DNA of 64,000 nt from Nocardioides sp. YR527 (GTDB taxonomy: Bacteria; Actinomycetota; Actinomycetes; Propionibacteriales; Nocardioidaceae), in NCBI RefSeq assembly GCF_900101045.1, contig NZ_FNFN01000004.1:62001-126000 (forward strand). Reading direction: 5' to 3'. Positions within the stretch are counted from its first letter, which is position 1, and every line of letters begins with the position of its first letter. Shown one piece after another: positions 19,524-30,065 of the stretch. The notes under the pieces were generated by a model, which saw nothing but the letters and a program-made list of their open reading frames with translations, was not told the DNA's origin and did no database searches. The position numbers and the translations under genes are program-made.

Positions 19524-20317
19524 GTACGTCGGTTGCGTTCGAGAAGGCGAAGGCCGAGGGCCGCGCCGCCCTGGTCGGCTACCTCCCGGCGGGCTTTCCC
19601 ACGGTCGACGGTTCGATCGAGGCGCTGACCACGATGGTCGAGGCCGGCTGCGACATCATCGAGATCGGGCTGCCCTACTCCGACCCGGTCATGGACGGCC
19701 CCACCATCCAGGATGCCGTGCAGCAGTCGCTCGACGGCGGCGTACGTGTCGACGACGTGTTCCGCGTCGTCGAGGCCGTGGCCGCGACCGGGGTGCCGAC
19801 CCTGGTGATGACCAGCTGGAACCCGATCGAGCGCCGCGGCGTGGACCGCTTCGCCCAGCAGCTGCAGGACGCGGGCGGCGCGGGGCTGATCACGCCCGAC
19901 ATCACCCCGGACTTCGCGCCGGAGTGGATCGAGGCCGCCGATGCCCGTGACCTCGACAAGGTCTTCCTGGTCGCGCCGAGCAGCACCGACGAGCGGATCG
20001 CGATGACCACGGCCGCCTGCCGCGGCTTCGTCTACGCCACCGCGGTCATGGGCGTCACCGGCGCCCGCGCCAAGACCTCCGACCTGGCCGCACCGCTGGT
20101 CGCCCGGACGAAACAGACCACGGACCTGCCCGTCGGCGTCGGCCTCGGGGTCAGCAACGGTGCCCAGGCCGCCGAGATGGCTGCCTACGCCGACGGGGTC
20201 ATCGTCGGCTCCGCCTTCGTGCGTACGCTGCTGGACAACCGCTCCGACGAGCAGGCGGCGCTCAAGGCGCTGGCGAGCCTGACCGAGGACCTGGCCGCGG
20301 GAGTCCGCTCGCGTTGA
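19520..20317 (+). CDS. trpA: Tryptophan synthase alpha subunit
   Basis: Cleaves indole-glycerol phosphate to indole, which is channelled to TrpB. The 265-residue barrel has [28 protein letters not shown] (catalytic Glu and Asp), a conserved NPI ([10 protein letters not shown]), TPDITPD, and [13 protein letters not shown] with [10 protein letters not shown] for phosphate binding. It starts with GTG in the trpB stop and ends overlapping the TTG start of the SCO gene. Confidence 0.96.
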
Positions 20318-20922
20318 GGTTCCTGGCTCTTCCTGTCCTGCTCGTCCTCGTCGCAGTGCTCACCGGCTGCGGTGCTGCCGGCACCGGCCAGGCGCCGGCC
20401 TCGGCGATGACCGGCCAGGAGCACACTCCCTACCAGCTCTCCGACACCGCGCTGACCGACACCGAGGGCGAGCCGTTCTCGCTGGCCACCGATGCCGACA
20501 AGCCGCTGACGCTGGTCTTCTACGGCTACACCAGCTGCCCTGACGAGTGCCCGCTGGTGATGTCGAGCCTGACCGCGGCACTGACCCGCCTCGACGACGC
20601 GGACCGGGACAAGGTCGAGGTCGTGTTCGTCACCACCGACCCCGCGCGTGACTCGCAGAAGGTTCTGCGCAAGTACCTGGACCGCTACGACGAGGACTTC
20701 ATCGGCCTGACCGGTGACATGAAGGACGTCGTCACCCTGGCCGAGTCGATGCGGCTCTACATGGGGGAGGCCGACCGGCTACCCAGTGGGGGCTACGATC
20801 TCGGGGTCCACGACACCCATGTCTCGGCCGTCTCCCAGGGACAGGCCAGCGTGGTGTGGTCGATGAACACCTCTCCCAAGCAGTTCGCCGACGACATCCA
20901 CCGCCTTCTCACTCAGAAGTAG
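20314..20922 (+). CDS. SCO1/SenC/PrrC family lipoprotein
   Basis: A 202-residue membrane-anchored thioredoxin-fold protein that normally delivers copper to, or reduces thiols of, the CuA site of cytochrome oxidase. The signal ends with the lipobox LTGC. The redox/metal motif is TSCPDECPL (Cys-x3-Cys), and the distal ligand His lies in HDTHVSAV. The TTG start overlaps the trpA stop. lgt, which would attach its lipid, follows 16 bases later. Placement behind trpA is operonic but metabolically unrelated. Confidence 0.9.
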   Translation: MRFLALPVLLVLVAVLTGCGAAGTGQAPASAMTGQEHTPYQLSDTALTDTEGEPFSLATDADKPLTLVFYGYTSCPDECPLVMSSLTAALTRLDDADRDKVEVVFVTTDPARDSQKVLRKYLDRYDEDFIGLTGDMKDVVTLAESMRLYMGEADRLPSGGYDLGVHDTHVSAVSQGQASVVWSMNTSPKQFADDIHRLLTQK

Positions 20923-20938
20923 CCAAGAAGGGCCCCGC

Positions 20939-21910
20939 ATGATCCTCCCGATGTCCATCCCCAGCCCGGCCGAAGGTGTGCTCTGGCTCGGGCCGGTCCC
21001 GTTGCGCGGCTACGCCTTCGCGATCATCCTCGGCATCATCGTCGCCGTCTGGGTCTCCGAGCGGCGCTGGCAGGCCCGCGGCGGACGGGCCGGGGACATC
21101 CAGGACATCGCGCTGTGGGCGGTGCCGTTCGGTCTGGTCGGCGGCCGGATCTACCACGTCATGACCGACTGGCAGCTCTACTTCGGCGACGGCGGCAGCC
21201 CGATCGAGGCGCTCTACATCTGGCGCGGCGGGCTCGGTGTGTGGGGCGCGATCGCGCTCGGCGCCGTGGGCGCGATCATCGGCGCGAAGACCAAGGGCAT
21301 CAAGATCATCCCGCTGCTGGACACCATCGCCCCGACCTGCCTGCTCGCGATGGGCATCGGCCGCTGGGGCAACTGGTTCAACCAGGAGCTCTTCGGCAGG
21401 CCCACCGACCTGCCCTGGGGTCTGGAGATCGATCCCTCGCGCTTCCCCGACGGTCCCAGCCAGTTCCCGGTCGGCACCACGTTCCACCCGACCTTCCTCT
21501 ACGAGTTCTGCTGGGACATCCTCGCCTTCTTCGTGATCGTCTACCTGCAGAAGAAGCTGCGTCTGGGTGGTGGCCGCGTCGTCGCTCTCTACGTGATGGC
21601 CTACTGCCTGGGCCGCGGCATGATCGAGACCCTGCGCATCGACAACGTGCAGCTGGTCAACGTGCTCGGTCTGCGCTGGAGCGAGTGGATGTCGATCATC
21701 CTGTTCGTCCTGGCGGCAGCGTGGTGGACGTACGCCACCGTCACCGGCCGGGGTAGTGTCGAGGAGGAGGTCTACAGCGATCCTGCCAAGGCCCCGGCGA
21801 ACGACGTCGACGACACCGAGAACGACATCGAGAACGAGCCCGCGAGCGACACCGACGGCGACGCAGCCGAGAACGGGACCGGCGACGAGGAATCCTCGAC
21901 AAAGGCCTGA
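20939..21910 (+). CDS. lgt: Prolipoprotein diacylglyceryl transferase
   Basis: Transfers diacylglycerol from phosphatidylglycerol to the lipobox Cys of preprolipoproteins at the inner membrane. It has 323 residues and about seven helices, with the essential signature GRWGNWFNQELFGRPT, the active-site His region GGRIYHV, GGLGVWGA, HPTFLYE and GRGMIETLRID. The last 60 residues form a highly acidic, disordered tail (for example DVDDTENDIENEPASDTDGD), longer than in many homologues. Lipoprotein clients in the window include the SCO protein and LivK. Confidence 0.96.
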   Translation: MILPMSIPSPAEGVLWLGPVPLRGYAFAIILGIIVAVWVSERRWQARGGRAGDIQDIALWAVPFGLVGGRIYHVMTDWQLYFGDGGSPIEALYIWRGGLGVWGAIALGAVGAIIGAKTKGIKIIPLLDTIAPTCLLAMGIGRWGNWFNQELFGRPTDLPWGLEIDPSRFPDGPSQFPVGTTFHPTFLYEFCWDILAFFVIVYLQKKLRLGGGRVVALYVMAYCLGRGMIETLRIDNVQLVNVLGLRWSEWMSIILFVLAAAWWTYATVTGRGSVEEEVYSDPAKAPANDVDDTENDIENEPASDTDGDAAENGTGDEESSTKA

Positions 21911-21925
21911 TCAGGAGCAGATTTT

Positions 21926-21943
21926 AGGCGCAACGTAGCGCCT
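21926..21943 (+). terminator. Possible weak terminator after lgt
   Basis: AGGCGC and GCGCCT pair around AACGTA. The stem is only six bases and no T-run follows, so termination is uncertain. Confidence 0.3.
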
Positions 21944-21976
21944 GCCGGGAGGGTGTCCGCCGATCGACCCTCGTTC

Positions 21977-22005
21977 GCAACCTACGCGTGACACAGTGGT
22001 AACCT
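21977..22005 (+). promoter_or_regulatory. gltB promoter with GlnR-like operator
   Basis: GCAAC, GTGAC and GTAAC follow one another with exact six-base gaps, an 11-base period like the GTnAC-N6-GAAAC sites of actinobacterial GlnR. The last site overlaps a TAACCT -10 candidate (22000-22005). GlnR control of glutamate synthase is biologically reasonable but inferred. Confidence 0.4.
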
Positions 22006-22096
22006 AGCCGCACTCGCGCGGGCCAACGCTGTCCCCTGCAGATTGCCAGTTTCATCCCCGCAAGGGCGCGCGCACTCGTCGCAGACATCCCTCACT

Positions 22097-22130
22097 CCGG
22101 ACCCGACTCGAAGCAGAGTCGGAAATCCGG
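22097..22130 (+). ncRNA. Two-tier hairpin in the long gltB leader
   Basis: Seven base pairs CCGACTC/GAGTCGG close a GAAGCA loop, and an outer CCGGA/TCCGG stem encloses them. It lies in a leader of about 175 bases between the probable promoter and the gltB GTG. No known riboswitch class was recognised. Confidence 0.35.
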
Positions 22131-22187
22131 GGCTATCGGGCTGCGTCGGTCGGTGCGTGCCTGAGCCCGGACAGACGGGAGATCCCG

Positions 22188-25100
22188 GTGCCGTACGAGC
22201 ACTCGTATCCATCCCCCCAGGGCCTCTACGACCCTAGGTTCGAGAAGGACGCCTGCGGCGTCGCCATGGTCGCAACACTGACCGGCGTCGCCAGCCACGA
22301 CATCGTGAAGCAGGGCATCCGTGCCCTGGTGAATCTCGACCACCGCGGCGCCGCCGGCGCCGAGACCAACTCTGGCGACGGCGCCGGGATCCTGCTCCAG
22401 GTCCCCGATGCCTTCCTGCGTGAGGTCGTCGACTTCGACCTACCGGCCGAGCGTGCCTACGCCGTCGGCACCGCCTTCATCCCGGGCGATGTCGACCAGG
22501 TCGAGCGCACCATCAAGCTGGTCGAGGACATTGCGACCGAGGAGGGCCTCGACGTCCTCGGCTGGCGCGACGTACCGGTCAACCCCGACTCCCTCGGCGC
22601 CACCGCCAAGGCGGTCATGCCGACCTTCCGCCAGCTCTTCGTCGCCGGCGGCAAGCAGCGCGTGACCGGCCTGGCCCTGGAGCGGCTCGCCTTCTGCCTG
22701 CGCAAGCGCGCGGAGAAGGAGACCGACGTCTACTTCCCGTCGCTGTCGAGCCGCACCATCGTCTACAAGGGCATGCTCACCACGCCCCAGCTGGCCGAGG
22801 TGTTCCCCGACCTGGTCGACGAGCGCGTCGCCTCCGCGATCGCCGTCGTCCACAGCCGGTTCTCGACGAACACGTTCCCGAGCTGGCCGCTGAGCCACCC
22901 GTTCCGGTTCATCGCCCACAACGGCGAGATCAACACCGTGATGGGCAACCGCAACTGGATGAAGGCGCGCGAGTCGCTGCTCGAGTCCGAGCTGATCCCC
23001 GGCGACCTCGAGCGGCTCTTCCCGATCTGCACCGAAGGCGCCTCCGACTCGGCCTCCTTCGACGAGGTCCTCGAGCTCCTCCACCTGGCCGGCCGCAGCC
23101 TGCCGCACGCCATGCTGATGATGATCCCGGAGGCGTGGGAGAAGCACGAGGAGATGGACTCCGCCCGCAAGGCGTTCTACGAGTTCCACTCCTCGCTGAT
23201 GGAGCCCTGGGACGGTCCGGCGAGCGTCGTGTTCACCGACGGCACCCAGATCGGCGCGGTCCTCGACCGCAACGGTCTGCGCCCCTCCCGTTACTGGGTC
23301 ACCGAGGACGGCCTGGTCGTGCTCGGCTCCGAGGCCGGTGTGCTCGACGACATCGACCCCGCCACCGTGGTCCGCAAGGGCCGGGTCCAGCCGGGCAAGA
23401 TGTTCCTCGTCGACACCGCGGAGCACCGCATCATCGAGGACGACGAGATCAAGTCCGAGCTCGCCGCCGAGCACCCCTACGACGAGTGGCTCCACGCCGG
23501 TCTCGTACGCCTCGAGGACATCCCCGAGCGTGAGCACATCGTCCACACCCACGCGAGCGTGACCCGCCGCCAGCAGGTCTTCGGCTACACCGAGGAGGAG
23601 CTTCGGATCCTGCTCGCGCCGATGGCCAACACCGGCGCCGAGCCGATCGGCTCGATGGGCACCGACAGCCCGATCGCGGCGTTGAGCGACAAGCCGCGGA
23701 TGCTGTTCGACTACTTCGCCCAGCTCTTCGCCCAGGTCACCAACCCGCCGCTGGACGCGATCCGCGAGGAGCTGGTCACCAGCCTCAACGGCACCATCGG
23801 CGCCGAGTCCAACCTGCTCAACCCGGGGCCGGCCTCGTGTCGCCAGATCGTGCTGCCGTTCCCGGTCATCTCCAACGACGACCTGGCCAAGATCCGTCAC
23901 ATCAACCGTGACGGCGACATGCCGGGCTTCGAGGTCCACATCGTCCGTGGCCTCTACGAGGTCGACGGAGGAGCCGAGGCTCTGCAGGCGCGCCTGGACG
24001 AGATCTCCGCCGAGGTCTCCCAGGCGATCGAGGACGGCGCTCGCATCATCGTCCTCTCCGACCGCCACTCCACCCAGGAGATGGCGCCGATCCCGTCGCT
24101 GCTGCTCACCGGCGCCGTCCACCACCACCTGGTCCGCGAGCGCACCCGCTCGCAGGTCGGCCTGCTGATCGAGGCCGGAGACGTACGCGAGGTCCACCAC
24201 GTCGCCCTGCTGATCGGCTACGGCGCCGCCGCGGTCAACCCCTACCTGGCGGTGGAGTCCGTCGAGGACCTCGCCTACGAGGGCTACTACGTGAAGGCCG
24301 ATGCCGAGAAGGCGATGGCCAACACGATCAAGGCGCTCGGCAAGGGTGTCCTCAAGGTGATGTCGAAGATCGGCGTCTCCACGGTCGCCTCCTACACCGG
24401 CGCGCAGATCTTCGAGGCCGTCGGCCTCTCGAAGGAGGTCGTGGAGCGCTACTTCACCGGCACCACCTCCAAGCTCGGCGGCATCGGCCTCGACGTGATC
24501 GCCGAGGAGGTCGCGAAGCGACACGCCACCGCCTACCCGCGCGACGGCGTCGCCAACGCCCACCGTGCGCTGCCCATCGGTGGCGAGTACCAGTGGCGCC
24601 GCGAGGGCGAGCCGCACCTGTTCGACCCGGAGACGGTCTTCCGGCTCCAGCACGCCACCCGCAGCGGCCGCTACGACGTCTTCAAGCAGTACACCGACCG
24701 CGTCAACGAGCAGTCCGAGCGACTGATGACCCTGCGCGGACTCTTCAAGCTCAAGGGCGCCGAGGAGCTGGGCCGCCAGAAGATCTCGATCGACGAGGTC
24801 GAGCCCGTCGAGGCGATCGTCAAGCGCTTCTCGACCGGCGCGATGTCGTACGGCTCGATCTCCAAGGAGGCTCACGAGACGCTCGCAATCGCGATGAACA
24901 TCCTCGGCGGCAAGTCCAACACCGGCGAGGGCGGGGAGGACCCCGAGCGCCTCTACGACCCCGAGCGACGCTCGTCGATCAAGCAGGTGGCCTCGGGACG
25001 CTTCGGTGTCACCAGCGAATACCTCACCAACGCAGACGACATCCAGATCAAGATGGCCCAGGGCGCCAAGCCCGGTGAGGGCGGCCAGCTGCCCGGCCAC

Positions 25101-26744
25101 AAGGTCTACCCATGGGTGGCCAAGACGCGTCACTCGACGCCGGGCGTGGGCCTCATCTCACCGCCGCCGCACCACGACATCTACTCCATCGAGGACCTGG
25201 CTCAGCTGATCCACGACCTCAAGAACGCCAACCCGAGCGCTCGTGTCCACGTGAAGCTCGTGGCCGAGGTCGGTGTCGGCACCGTCGCCGCGGGTGTCTC
25301 CAAGGCCCACGCCGACGTGGTCCTGATCTCCGGTCACGACGGAGGCACCGGTGCCTCCCCGCTGACCTCGCTCAAGCACGCCGGCGGTCCCTGGGAGCTC
25401 GGCCTCGCCGAGGCGCAGCAGACGCTGCTCCTCAACGGCCTGCGCGACCGGATCGTGGTGCAGACCGACGGTCAGCTCAAGACCGGCCGTGACGTGGTCA
25501 TCGCCGCGCTGCTCGGTGCGGAGGAGTTCGGCTTCGCCACCGCGCCGCTGGTCGTCTCCGGCTGCGTGATGATGCGCGTGTGCCACCTCGACACCTGCCC
25601 GGTCGGCGTCGCCACCCAGAACCCGGTCCTGCGCGAGCGGTTCACCGGCAAGGCGGAGTACGTCGTCAACTTCATGCGCTACATCGCCGAGGAGGTCCGC
25701 GAGCTCCTCGCCGAGCTCGGCTTCCGGAGCATCGACGAGGCCGTCGGCCACGCCGAGGCGCTCGACGCCCGCGACGCGATCGACCACTGGAAGGCCTCCG
25801 GGCTCGACCTCTCGCCGATCTTCACCCGCGTGGAGTCGCCGCAGCAGTTCGCCGACCAGGCCCTCTTCAACACCAAGGGCCAGGACCACGGTCTGGAGAA
25901 GTCGCTCGACATCAACGAGCTGGTGCCGCTCGCGGCCCCGGCGCTCGAGCGCGGCGAGCCCGTACGCGCCCAGCTGCCGATCCGCAACGTCAACCGCACC
26001 GTCGGCACGATCCTCGGTCACGAGATCACCAAGCGCTACCGCGGTGAGGGCCTGCCCGAGGGCACGATCGACATCACCTTCACCGGGTCGGCGGGCCAGT
26101 CCTTCGGCGCGTTCATCCCGCGCGGCCTGACGCTGCGCCTGGAGGGCGACGCCAACGACTACGTCGGCAAGGGCCTCTCCGGCGGCCGGGTGGTCATCCG
26201 CCCGGAGCGTACGGCCGGGTTCAAGGCCGAGGAGCACATCATCGCCGGCAACACGCTGGCCTACGGCGCCACCAGCGGACGGATCCACATCCGCGGTGGC
26301 GTGGGGGAGCGGGCCGCGGTCCGCAACTCCGGCGCCAGCATCGTCACCGAAGGTGTCGGCGACCACGGCTGCGAATACATGACCGGCGGTCGTGTCGTCG
26401 TGCTCGGCCCGACCGGGCGCAACTTCGCAGCCGGCATGTCCGGTGGGGTCGCCTGGGTCCTCGACTTCGAGGAGCAGCGCCTCAACAGCGAGCTGGACGA
26501 TGCCACCGCGGTGGAGGAGAAGTACGCCGCCGAGCTCGAGCAGCTGGTCCGCGACCATCTCGAGGAGACCGGCTCGGCCGTCGCCGAGGCGCTCCTGGCC
26601 GACTGGCCGAACTCACTGACCCGCTTCACGCAGGTCATGCCCAGTGACTACAAGCGCGTGCTCGAAGCCCAGGAGGAGGCCCTCGAGGAGGGTCTCGACG
26701 AGGACGAGGCAGCCGCTCGGATTATGGAGGTACTTCATGGATGA
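22188..26744 (+). CDS. gltB: Glutamate synthase (NADPH) large subunit
   Basis: Transfers the amide of glutamine to 2-oxoglutarate, yielding two glutamates. The 1518 residues hold, in order, a class II amidotransferase domain (22-residue propeptide, then Cys23 in KDACGVAMV), a central domain, the FMN-binding synthase barrel ([37 protein letters not shown]), an iron-sulfur cluster motif with Cys in [19 protein letters not shown], and the C-terminal beta-helix ([15 protein letters not shown]-like segments). The GTG start is supported by GGGAGATC upstream and by the propeptide length. gltD follows directly. An upstream GlnR-like site suggests nitrogen control. Confidence 0.96.
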   Translation: MPYEHSYPSPQGLYDPRFEKDACGVAMVATLTGVASHDIVKQGIRALVNLDHRGAAGAETNSGDGAGILLQVPDAFLREVVDFDLPAERAYAVGTAFIPGDVDQVERTIKLVEDIATEEGLDVLGWRDVPVNPDSLGATAKAVMPTFRQLFVAGGKQRVTGLALERLAFCLRKRAEKETDVYFPSLSSRTIVYKGMLTTPQLAEVFPDLVDERVASAIAVVHSRFSTNTFPSWPLSHPFRFIAHNGEINTVMGNRNWMKARESLLESELIPGDLERLFPICTEGASDSASFDEVLELLHLAGRSLPHAMLMMIPEAWEKHEEMDSARKAFYEFHSSLMEPWDGPASVVFTDGTQIGAVLDRNGLRPSRYWVTEDGLVVLGSEAGVLDDIDPATVVRKGRVQPGKMFLVDTAEHRIIEDDEIKSELAAEHPYDEWLHAGLVRLEDIPEREHIVHTHASVTRRQQVFGYTEEELRILLAPMANTGAEPIGSMGTDSPIAALSDKPRMLFDYFAQLFAQVTNPPLDAIREELVTSLNGTIGAESNLLNPGPASCRQIVLPFPVISNDDLAKIRHINRDGDMPGFEVHIVRGLYEVDGGAEALQARLDEISAEVSQAIEDGARIIVLSDRHSTQEMAPIPSLLLTGAVHHHLVRERTRSQVGLLIEAGDVREVHHVALLIGYGAAAVNPYLAVESVEDLAYEGYYVKADAEKAMANTIKALGKGVLKVMSKIGVSTVASYTGAQIFEAVGLSKEVVERYFTGTTSKLGGIGLDVIAEEVAKRHATAYPRDGVANAHRALPIGGEYQWRREGEPHLFDPETVFRLQHATRSGRYDVFKQYTDRVNEQSERLMTLRGLFKLKGAEELGRQKISIDEVEPVEAIVKRFSTGAMSYGSISKEAHETLAIAMNILGGKSNTGEGGEDPERLYDPERRSSIKQVASGRFGVTSEYLTNADDIQIKMAQGAKPGEGGQLPGHKVYPWVAKTRHSTPGVGLISPPPHHDIYSIEDLAQLIHDLKNANPSARVHVKLVAEVGVGTVAAGVSKAHADVVLISGHDGGTGASPLTSLKHAGGPWELGLAEAQQTLLLNGLRDRIVVQTDGQLKTGRDVVIAALLGAEEFGFATAPLVVSGCVMMRVCHLDTCPVGVATQNPVLRERFTGKAEYVVNFMRYIAEEVRELLAELGFRSIDEAVGHAEALDARDAIDHWKASGLDLSPIFTRVESPQQFADQALFNTKGQDHGLEKSLDINELVPLAAPALERGEPVRAQLPIRNVNRTVGTILGHEITKRYRGEGLPEGTIDITFTGSAGQSFGAFIPRGLTLRLEGDANDYVGKGLSGGRVVIRPERTAGFKAEEHIIAGNTLAYGATSGRIHIRGGVGERAAVRNSGASIVTEGVGDHGCEYMTGGRVVVLGPTGRNFAAGMSGGVAWVLDFEEQRLNSELDDATAVEEKYAAELEQLVRDHLEETGSAVAEALLADWPNSLTRFTQVMPSDYKRVLEAQEEALEEGLDEDEAAARIMEVLHG

Positions 26745-26820
26745 GCTTGCGAAGTCCATGAACATCCAACACAGCATGGCTGACCCTGCTGAGGTGAAGA
26801 AGGAGGCCTACTGTGGCTGA
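26737..26820 (+). CDS. Possible 27-residue coupling ORF between gltB and gltD
   Basis: ATG at 26737 opens a frame of 27 codons that overlaps the last eight bases of gltB and the first eight of gltD. The peptide ([20 protein letters not shown] then KEAYCG) resembles nothing known to me. It may only reflect spacing, or it may keep ribosomes on the junction. The gltD ribosome binding site AGGAGG (26801-26806) lies inside it. Confidence 0.25.
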   Translation: MDELAKSMNIQHSMADPAEVKKEAYCG

Positions 26821-28279
26821 CCCCAAGGGCTTTTTGAAGAACGGTCGCGAGGTCGCGACCCGTCGTCCTGTCGATGAGCGGGTCAAGGACTGGCACGAGG
26901 TCTACCCGGGCAAGATCGGCAAGGCTCTGCTGCCGATCATCAACACCCAGGCCTCGCGCTGCATGGACTGCGGCATCCCGTTCTGCCACCAGGGTTGCCC
27001 GCTCGGCAACATCATCCCCGAGTGGAACGACCTGGTCTGGCGCAACGACTGGGAGGGTGCCTCGGAGCGCCTGCACGCGACCAACAACTTCCCCGAGTTC
27101 ACCGGTCGCCTCTGCCCGGCTCCGTGCGAGGCCGCCTGCGTGCTGGGCATCAACCAGCCCGCGGTGACCATCAAGAACATCGAGGTCGCGATCATCGACA
27201 AGGCCTGGGACGCGGGCCACGTCAAGCCGCAGCCGCCCGAGTGGCTCTCCGGCAAGGCGGTCGCCGTCATCGGCTCCGGCCCCGCTGGCCTGGCTGCCGC
27301 CCAGCAGCTCACCCGCTCGGGCCACACCGTGGCCGTCTACGAGCGGGCCGACAAGATCGGCGGGCTGCTTCGCTACGGCATCCCCGAGTTCAAGATGGAG
27401 AAGTCGCAGGTCGACCAGCGCCTGGCGCAGATGCGCCGCGAGGGCACGGTCTTCCGCCCGGGCGTCGACGTCGGCACCGACATCACCGGCGCGCAGCTCC
27501 GGGACCGCTACGACGCCATCGTGCTGGCCAACGGCTCGACCGTCGGCCGCGACCTGCCGGTCCCCGGGCGCGAGCTCGCCGGGATCCACCAGGCGATGGA
27601 GTACCTGCCCCAGTCCAACCGGTCCTCGATCGGCGAGGCCGTGGAGGACCAGATCCTGGCCGAGGGCAAGCACGTGGTCATCATCGGTGGCGGTGACACC
27701 GGCGCCGACTGCCTCGGCACCGCGATCCGCCAGGGCGCCGAGTCGATCACCCAGCTCGAGATCATGCCGCGTCCGCCGGAGGAGCGCCCCGACGCTCAGC
27801 CGTGGCCGACCTACCCGATGACCTACCGGGTCGCCTCCGCGCACGAGGAGGGTGGCGAGCGGGTCTACGCCGTCTCCACCAAGGAGTTCCTCGGCACCGA
27901 GGACGGCCGCGTACGCGCTCTGAAGCTCGTCGAGGTCGAGTTCATCGACGGCAAGCTCACCGAGAAGGAGGGGACCGAGAAGGAGATCCCCGCCGACCTG
28001 GTGCTGCTGGCGATGGGCTTCACCGGCCCGGAGAAGGACGGCCTCCTCACCCAGCTGGGTGTGGAGTACGACGCTCGCGGCAACGTCGCCCGCGACGACT
28101 CCTTCGCCACCTCCGTCCCCGGCGTGTACGTCGCCGGTGACGCGGGTCGCGGACAGTCGCTGATCGTGTGGGCGATCGCCGAGGGTCGCGCCGCCGCGGC
28201 CGCCGTCGACACCTTCCTCACCGGCTCGACCAACCTGCCCGCGCCGATCCGCCCGACGGACCGGCAGCTGATGGTCTGA
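26813..28279 (+). CDS. gltD: Glutamate synthase (NADPH) small subunit
   Basis: Oxidises NADPH and passes electrons through FAD and 4Fe-4S clusters to GltB. The 488 residues begin with the ferredoxin-like cysteine segments RCMDCGIPFCHQGCPLGN and CPAPCEAACVLGI, followed by the FAD-binding loop VIGSGPAGLAAAQQL, the NADPH-binding IIGGGDTGADCLG and the C-terminal VYVAGDAGRGQSLIVWAI. An AGGAGG site six bases before the GTG gives efficient initiation. A strong hairpin follows at 28314. Confidence 0.96.
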   Translation: MADPKGFLKNGREVATRRPVDERVKDWHEVYPGKIGKALLPIINTQASRCMDCGIPFCHQGCPLGNIIPEWNDLVWRNDWEGASERLHATNNFPEFTGRLCPAPCEAACVLGINQPAVTIKNIEVAIIDKAWDAGHVKPQPPEWLSGKAVAVIGSGPAGLAAAQQLTRSGHTVAVYERADKIGGLLRYGIPEFKMEKSQVDQRLAQMRREGTVFRPGVDVGTDITGAQLRDRYDAIVLANGSTVGRDLPVPGRELAGIHQAMEYLPQSNRSSIGEAVEDQILAEGKHVVIIGGGDTGADCLGTAIRQGAESITQLEIMPRPPEERPDAQPWPTYPMTYRVASAHEEGGERVYAVSTKEFLGTEDGRVRALKLVEVEFIDGKLTEKEGTEKEIPADLVLLAMGFTGPEKDGLLTQLGVEYDARGNVARDDSFATSVPGVYVAGDAGRGQSLIVWAIAEGRAAAAAVDTFLTGSTNLPAPIRPTDRQLMV

Positions 28280-28313
28280 GGCCTACAGGCTGAGGCACAA
28301 CGGCGTGCCGACC

Positions 28314-28352
28314 ACTGGCCCGGCACCTCCATCCCGGAGGTGTCGGGCCAGT
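28314..28352 (+). terminator. gltD terminator hairpin
   Basis: Seventeen-base arms (ACTGGCCCGGCACCTCC and its complement with one G-T pair) around ATCCC. It is 35 bases past the gltD stop and has no T-run, as is common in high-GC bacteria. Confidence 0.8.
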
Positions 28353-28581
28353 CGGGTCTCAGCCATCGGATCGTAGGATCCGACGGTGTTCGTACACACT
28401 TGTGGCGCGGAGTTTGTGGCACACGTCCATTGCCCGAGCGTGCGGCGGGAGGCTAGCCGACGGCGACCTCACGCCGGGCCCAGCGCGGAGTGACCGCATC
28501 TGACCCGGACCACGGCGCAAACCTTGGATGAACGGCCTGATCAGGACGCGGCCGGGTGCTGGTTTGAACGTTCCAGAGGGG

Positions 28582-28587
28582 TAGTCT
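28582..28587 (+). promoter_or_regulatory. -10 box of pyk
   Basis: TAGTCT lies eight bases before the GTG at 28596. No ribosome binding site is present in the gap. Confidence 0.45.
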
Positions 28588-28595
28588 GGGCTCCC

Positions 28596-30065
28596 GTGAG
28601 AAGAGCGAAGATCGTCTGCACCCTGGGACCCGCCGTCGGGACGGAGCGTCGCATCCGCGAGCTCGTCTACGCAGGCATGGACGTGGCCCGGATGAACATG
28701 AGCCATGGGTCCCACGACGACCACTCCGGCAACTACGCGCTGGTGCGCGAGGCGGCCGCTGCGAGCGGTCACAGCGTCGGCATCTTCGCTGATCTGCAGG
28801 GGCCCAAGATCCGCCTGGAGCGGTTCAAGGAAGGCTCCGCGACCCTGCGTCGCGGCCAGGCCTGGACGATCACCACGCGCGATGTGCAGGGTGACGACGA
28901 GATCTGCGGGACGACCTACAAGGGGCTTCCCGGTGACGTGAAGGTCGGCGACCCGATCCTGATCGACGACGGCAAGCTGCGCCTGCGGGTCACCGCGGTC
29001 GACGACACCGACGTCCACACCGAGGTGCTGGTCGGCGGGCCGGTCTCGAACAACAAGGGCATCAACCTGCCCGGCGTCGCCGTCTCCGTGCCGGCCCTGT
29101 CCGAGAAGGACGAGGAGGACCTCCGGTTCGCGCTCAGGCTCGGCGTCGACATGATCGCGCTCAGCTTCGTGCGCAACGCGAAGGACTACGAGGACGTCCG
29201 CAAGATCATGGACGAGGAGGGGCGCGTCGTCCCGGTCATCGCCAAGATCGAGAAGCCGCAGGCGATCGACAACCTCGACGAGGTCATCGCCGCCTTCGAC
29301 ATGTTCATGGTGGCCCGTGGTGACCTCGGTGTGGAGTGCCCGCTCGAGGAGGTGCCGTTCCTGCAGAAGCGGATCATCGAGCTGGCCCGCCTCAACGCCA
29401 AGCCGGTCATCGTCGCCACCCAGATGCTCGACTCGATGATCTCCAACCCGGCGCCCACCCGCGCCGAGGCCAACGACGTCGCCAACGCCGTCCTCGACGG
29501 CGCCGACGCGGTGATGCTCTCCGCCGAGACGAGCGTGGGGGAGTATCCGATCCACACCGTCGAGACGATGGCCCGCATCATCGCCGCCACCGAGCGCCAC
29601 GCCCTCTCCCGGGACAGCTCCGCCGCCGCCGAGCTCACCCGCATCGACTGGGACCCGCACACCCGCTCCGGCGTCATCGCCAAGGCCGCCGCCGAGGTCG
29701 CCGACCGGGTCGGTGCGAAATACCTGGTCGCCTTCACCACCTCCGGCGACTCCGCCCGCCGCCTCTCGCGGCTGCGCGGCGCGATCCCGTTGCTCGCCTT
29801 CACCCCCTCCGATGCCGTACGCAGCCAGCTCGCGCTCAGCTGGGGCACCGAGACCTTCCGCACCGACGAGGTCGAGCACACCGACGAGATGGTCCGCCAG
29901 GTCGACGAGAACCTGCTCAAGCTCGGTCGCGTCGAGGAGGGCGAGCTCGTCGTCATCATCGCCGGCTCGCCTCCCGGCATCCCCGGCTCCACCAACGCCC
30001 TGCGCATCCACCGCATCGGCGACGCGATCAACGAGGTCGCGCCCGCCTACGAGCGCAAGGCTTAG
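28596..30065 (+). CDS. pyk: Pyruvate kinase
   Basis: Final glycolytic step: phosphoenolpyruvate plus ADP gives pyruvate plus ATP. The 489 residues include KIVCTLGPA at the start, ARMNMSHGSHDDH, DLQGPKIRLE, the catalytic Lys segment IAKIEKPQAIDN, VARGDLGVE (metal Glu/Asp), IVATQMLDSM and NAVLDGADAVMLSAETSVGEYP. The C-terminal regulatory domain (about 370-489) is complete. The GTG at 28596 is chosen because the family N-terminus (RRAKIVCTLGP) starts there and a -10 box precedes it. The gene-order neighbour pdtaR is the same as in mycobacteria. Confidence 0.97.
   Translation: MRRAKIVCTLGPAVGTERRIRELVYAGMDVARMNMSHGSHDDHSGNYALVREAAAASGHSVGIFADLQGPKIRLERFKEGSATLRRGQAWTITTRDVQGDDEICGTTYKGLPGDVKVGDPILIDDGKLRLRVTAVDDTDVHTEVLVGGPVSNNKGINLPGVAVSVPALSEKDEEDLRFALRLGVDMIALSFVRNAKDYEDVRKIMDEEGRVVPVIAKIEKPQAIDNLDEVIAAFDMFMVARGDLGVECPLEEVPFLQKRIIELARLNAKPVIVATQMLDSMISNPAPTRAEANDVANAVLDGADAVMLSAETSVGEYPIHTVETMARIIAATERHALSRDSSAAAELTRIDWDPHTRSGVIAKAAAEVADRVGAKYLVAFTTSGDSARRLSRLRGAIPLLAFTPSDAVRSQLALSWGTETFRTDEVEHTDEMVRQVDENLLKLGRVEEGELVVIIAGSPPGIPGSTNALRIHRIGDAINEVAPAYERKA

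Larger units (their letters stand above)
28280..28595 (+). other. 316-base intergenic region between gltD and pyk
   Basis: It contains the gltD terminator (28314-28352) and the pyk -10 box (28582-28587). In between I see no convincing open frame, RNA gene or repeat, only an imperfect dyad CGGATC-GTA-GGATCCG near 28365-28382. Confidence 0.6.

Noticed and set aside
22006..22187. Known riboswitch in the gltB leader
   Set aside because: No conserved core of the glutamine, ydaO or other familiar riboswitch classes could be matched, so it is listed only as a structured leader.
22440..25133. Open frame of 897 codons antisense to gltB
   Set aside because: Long antisense frames are expected opposite GC-rich genes. 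The translation is rich in Val, Asp, Leu and Gly without any family pattern, while the sense strand encodes a clear glutamate synthase.
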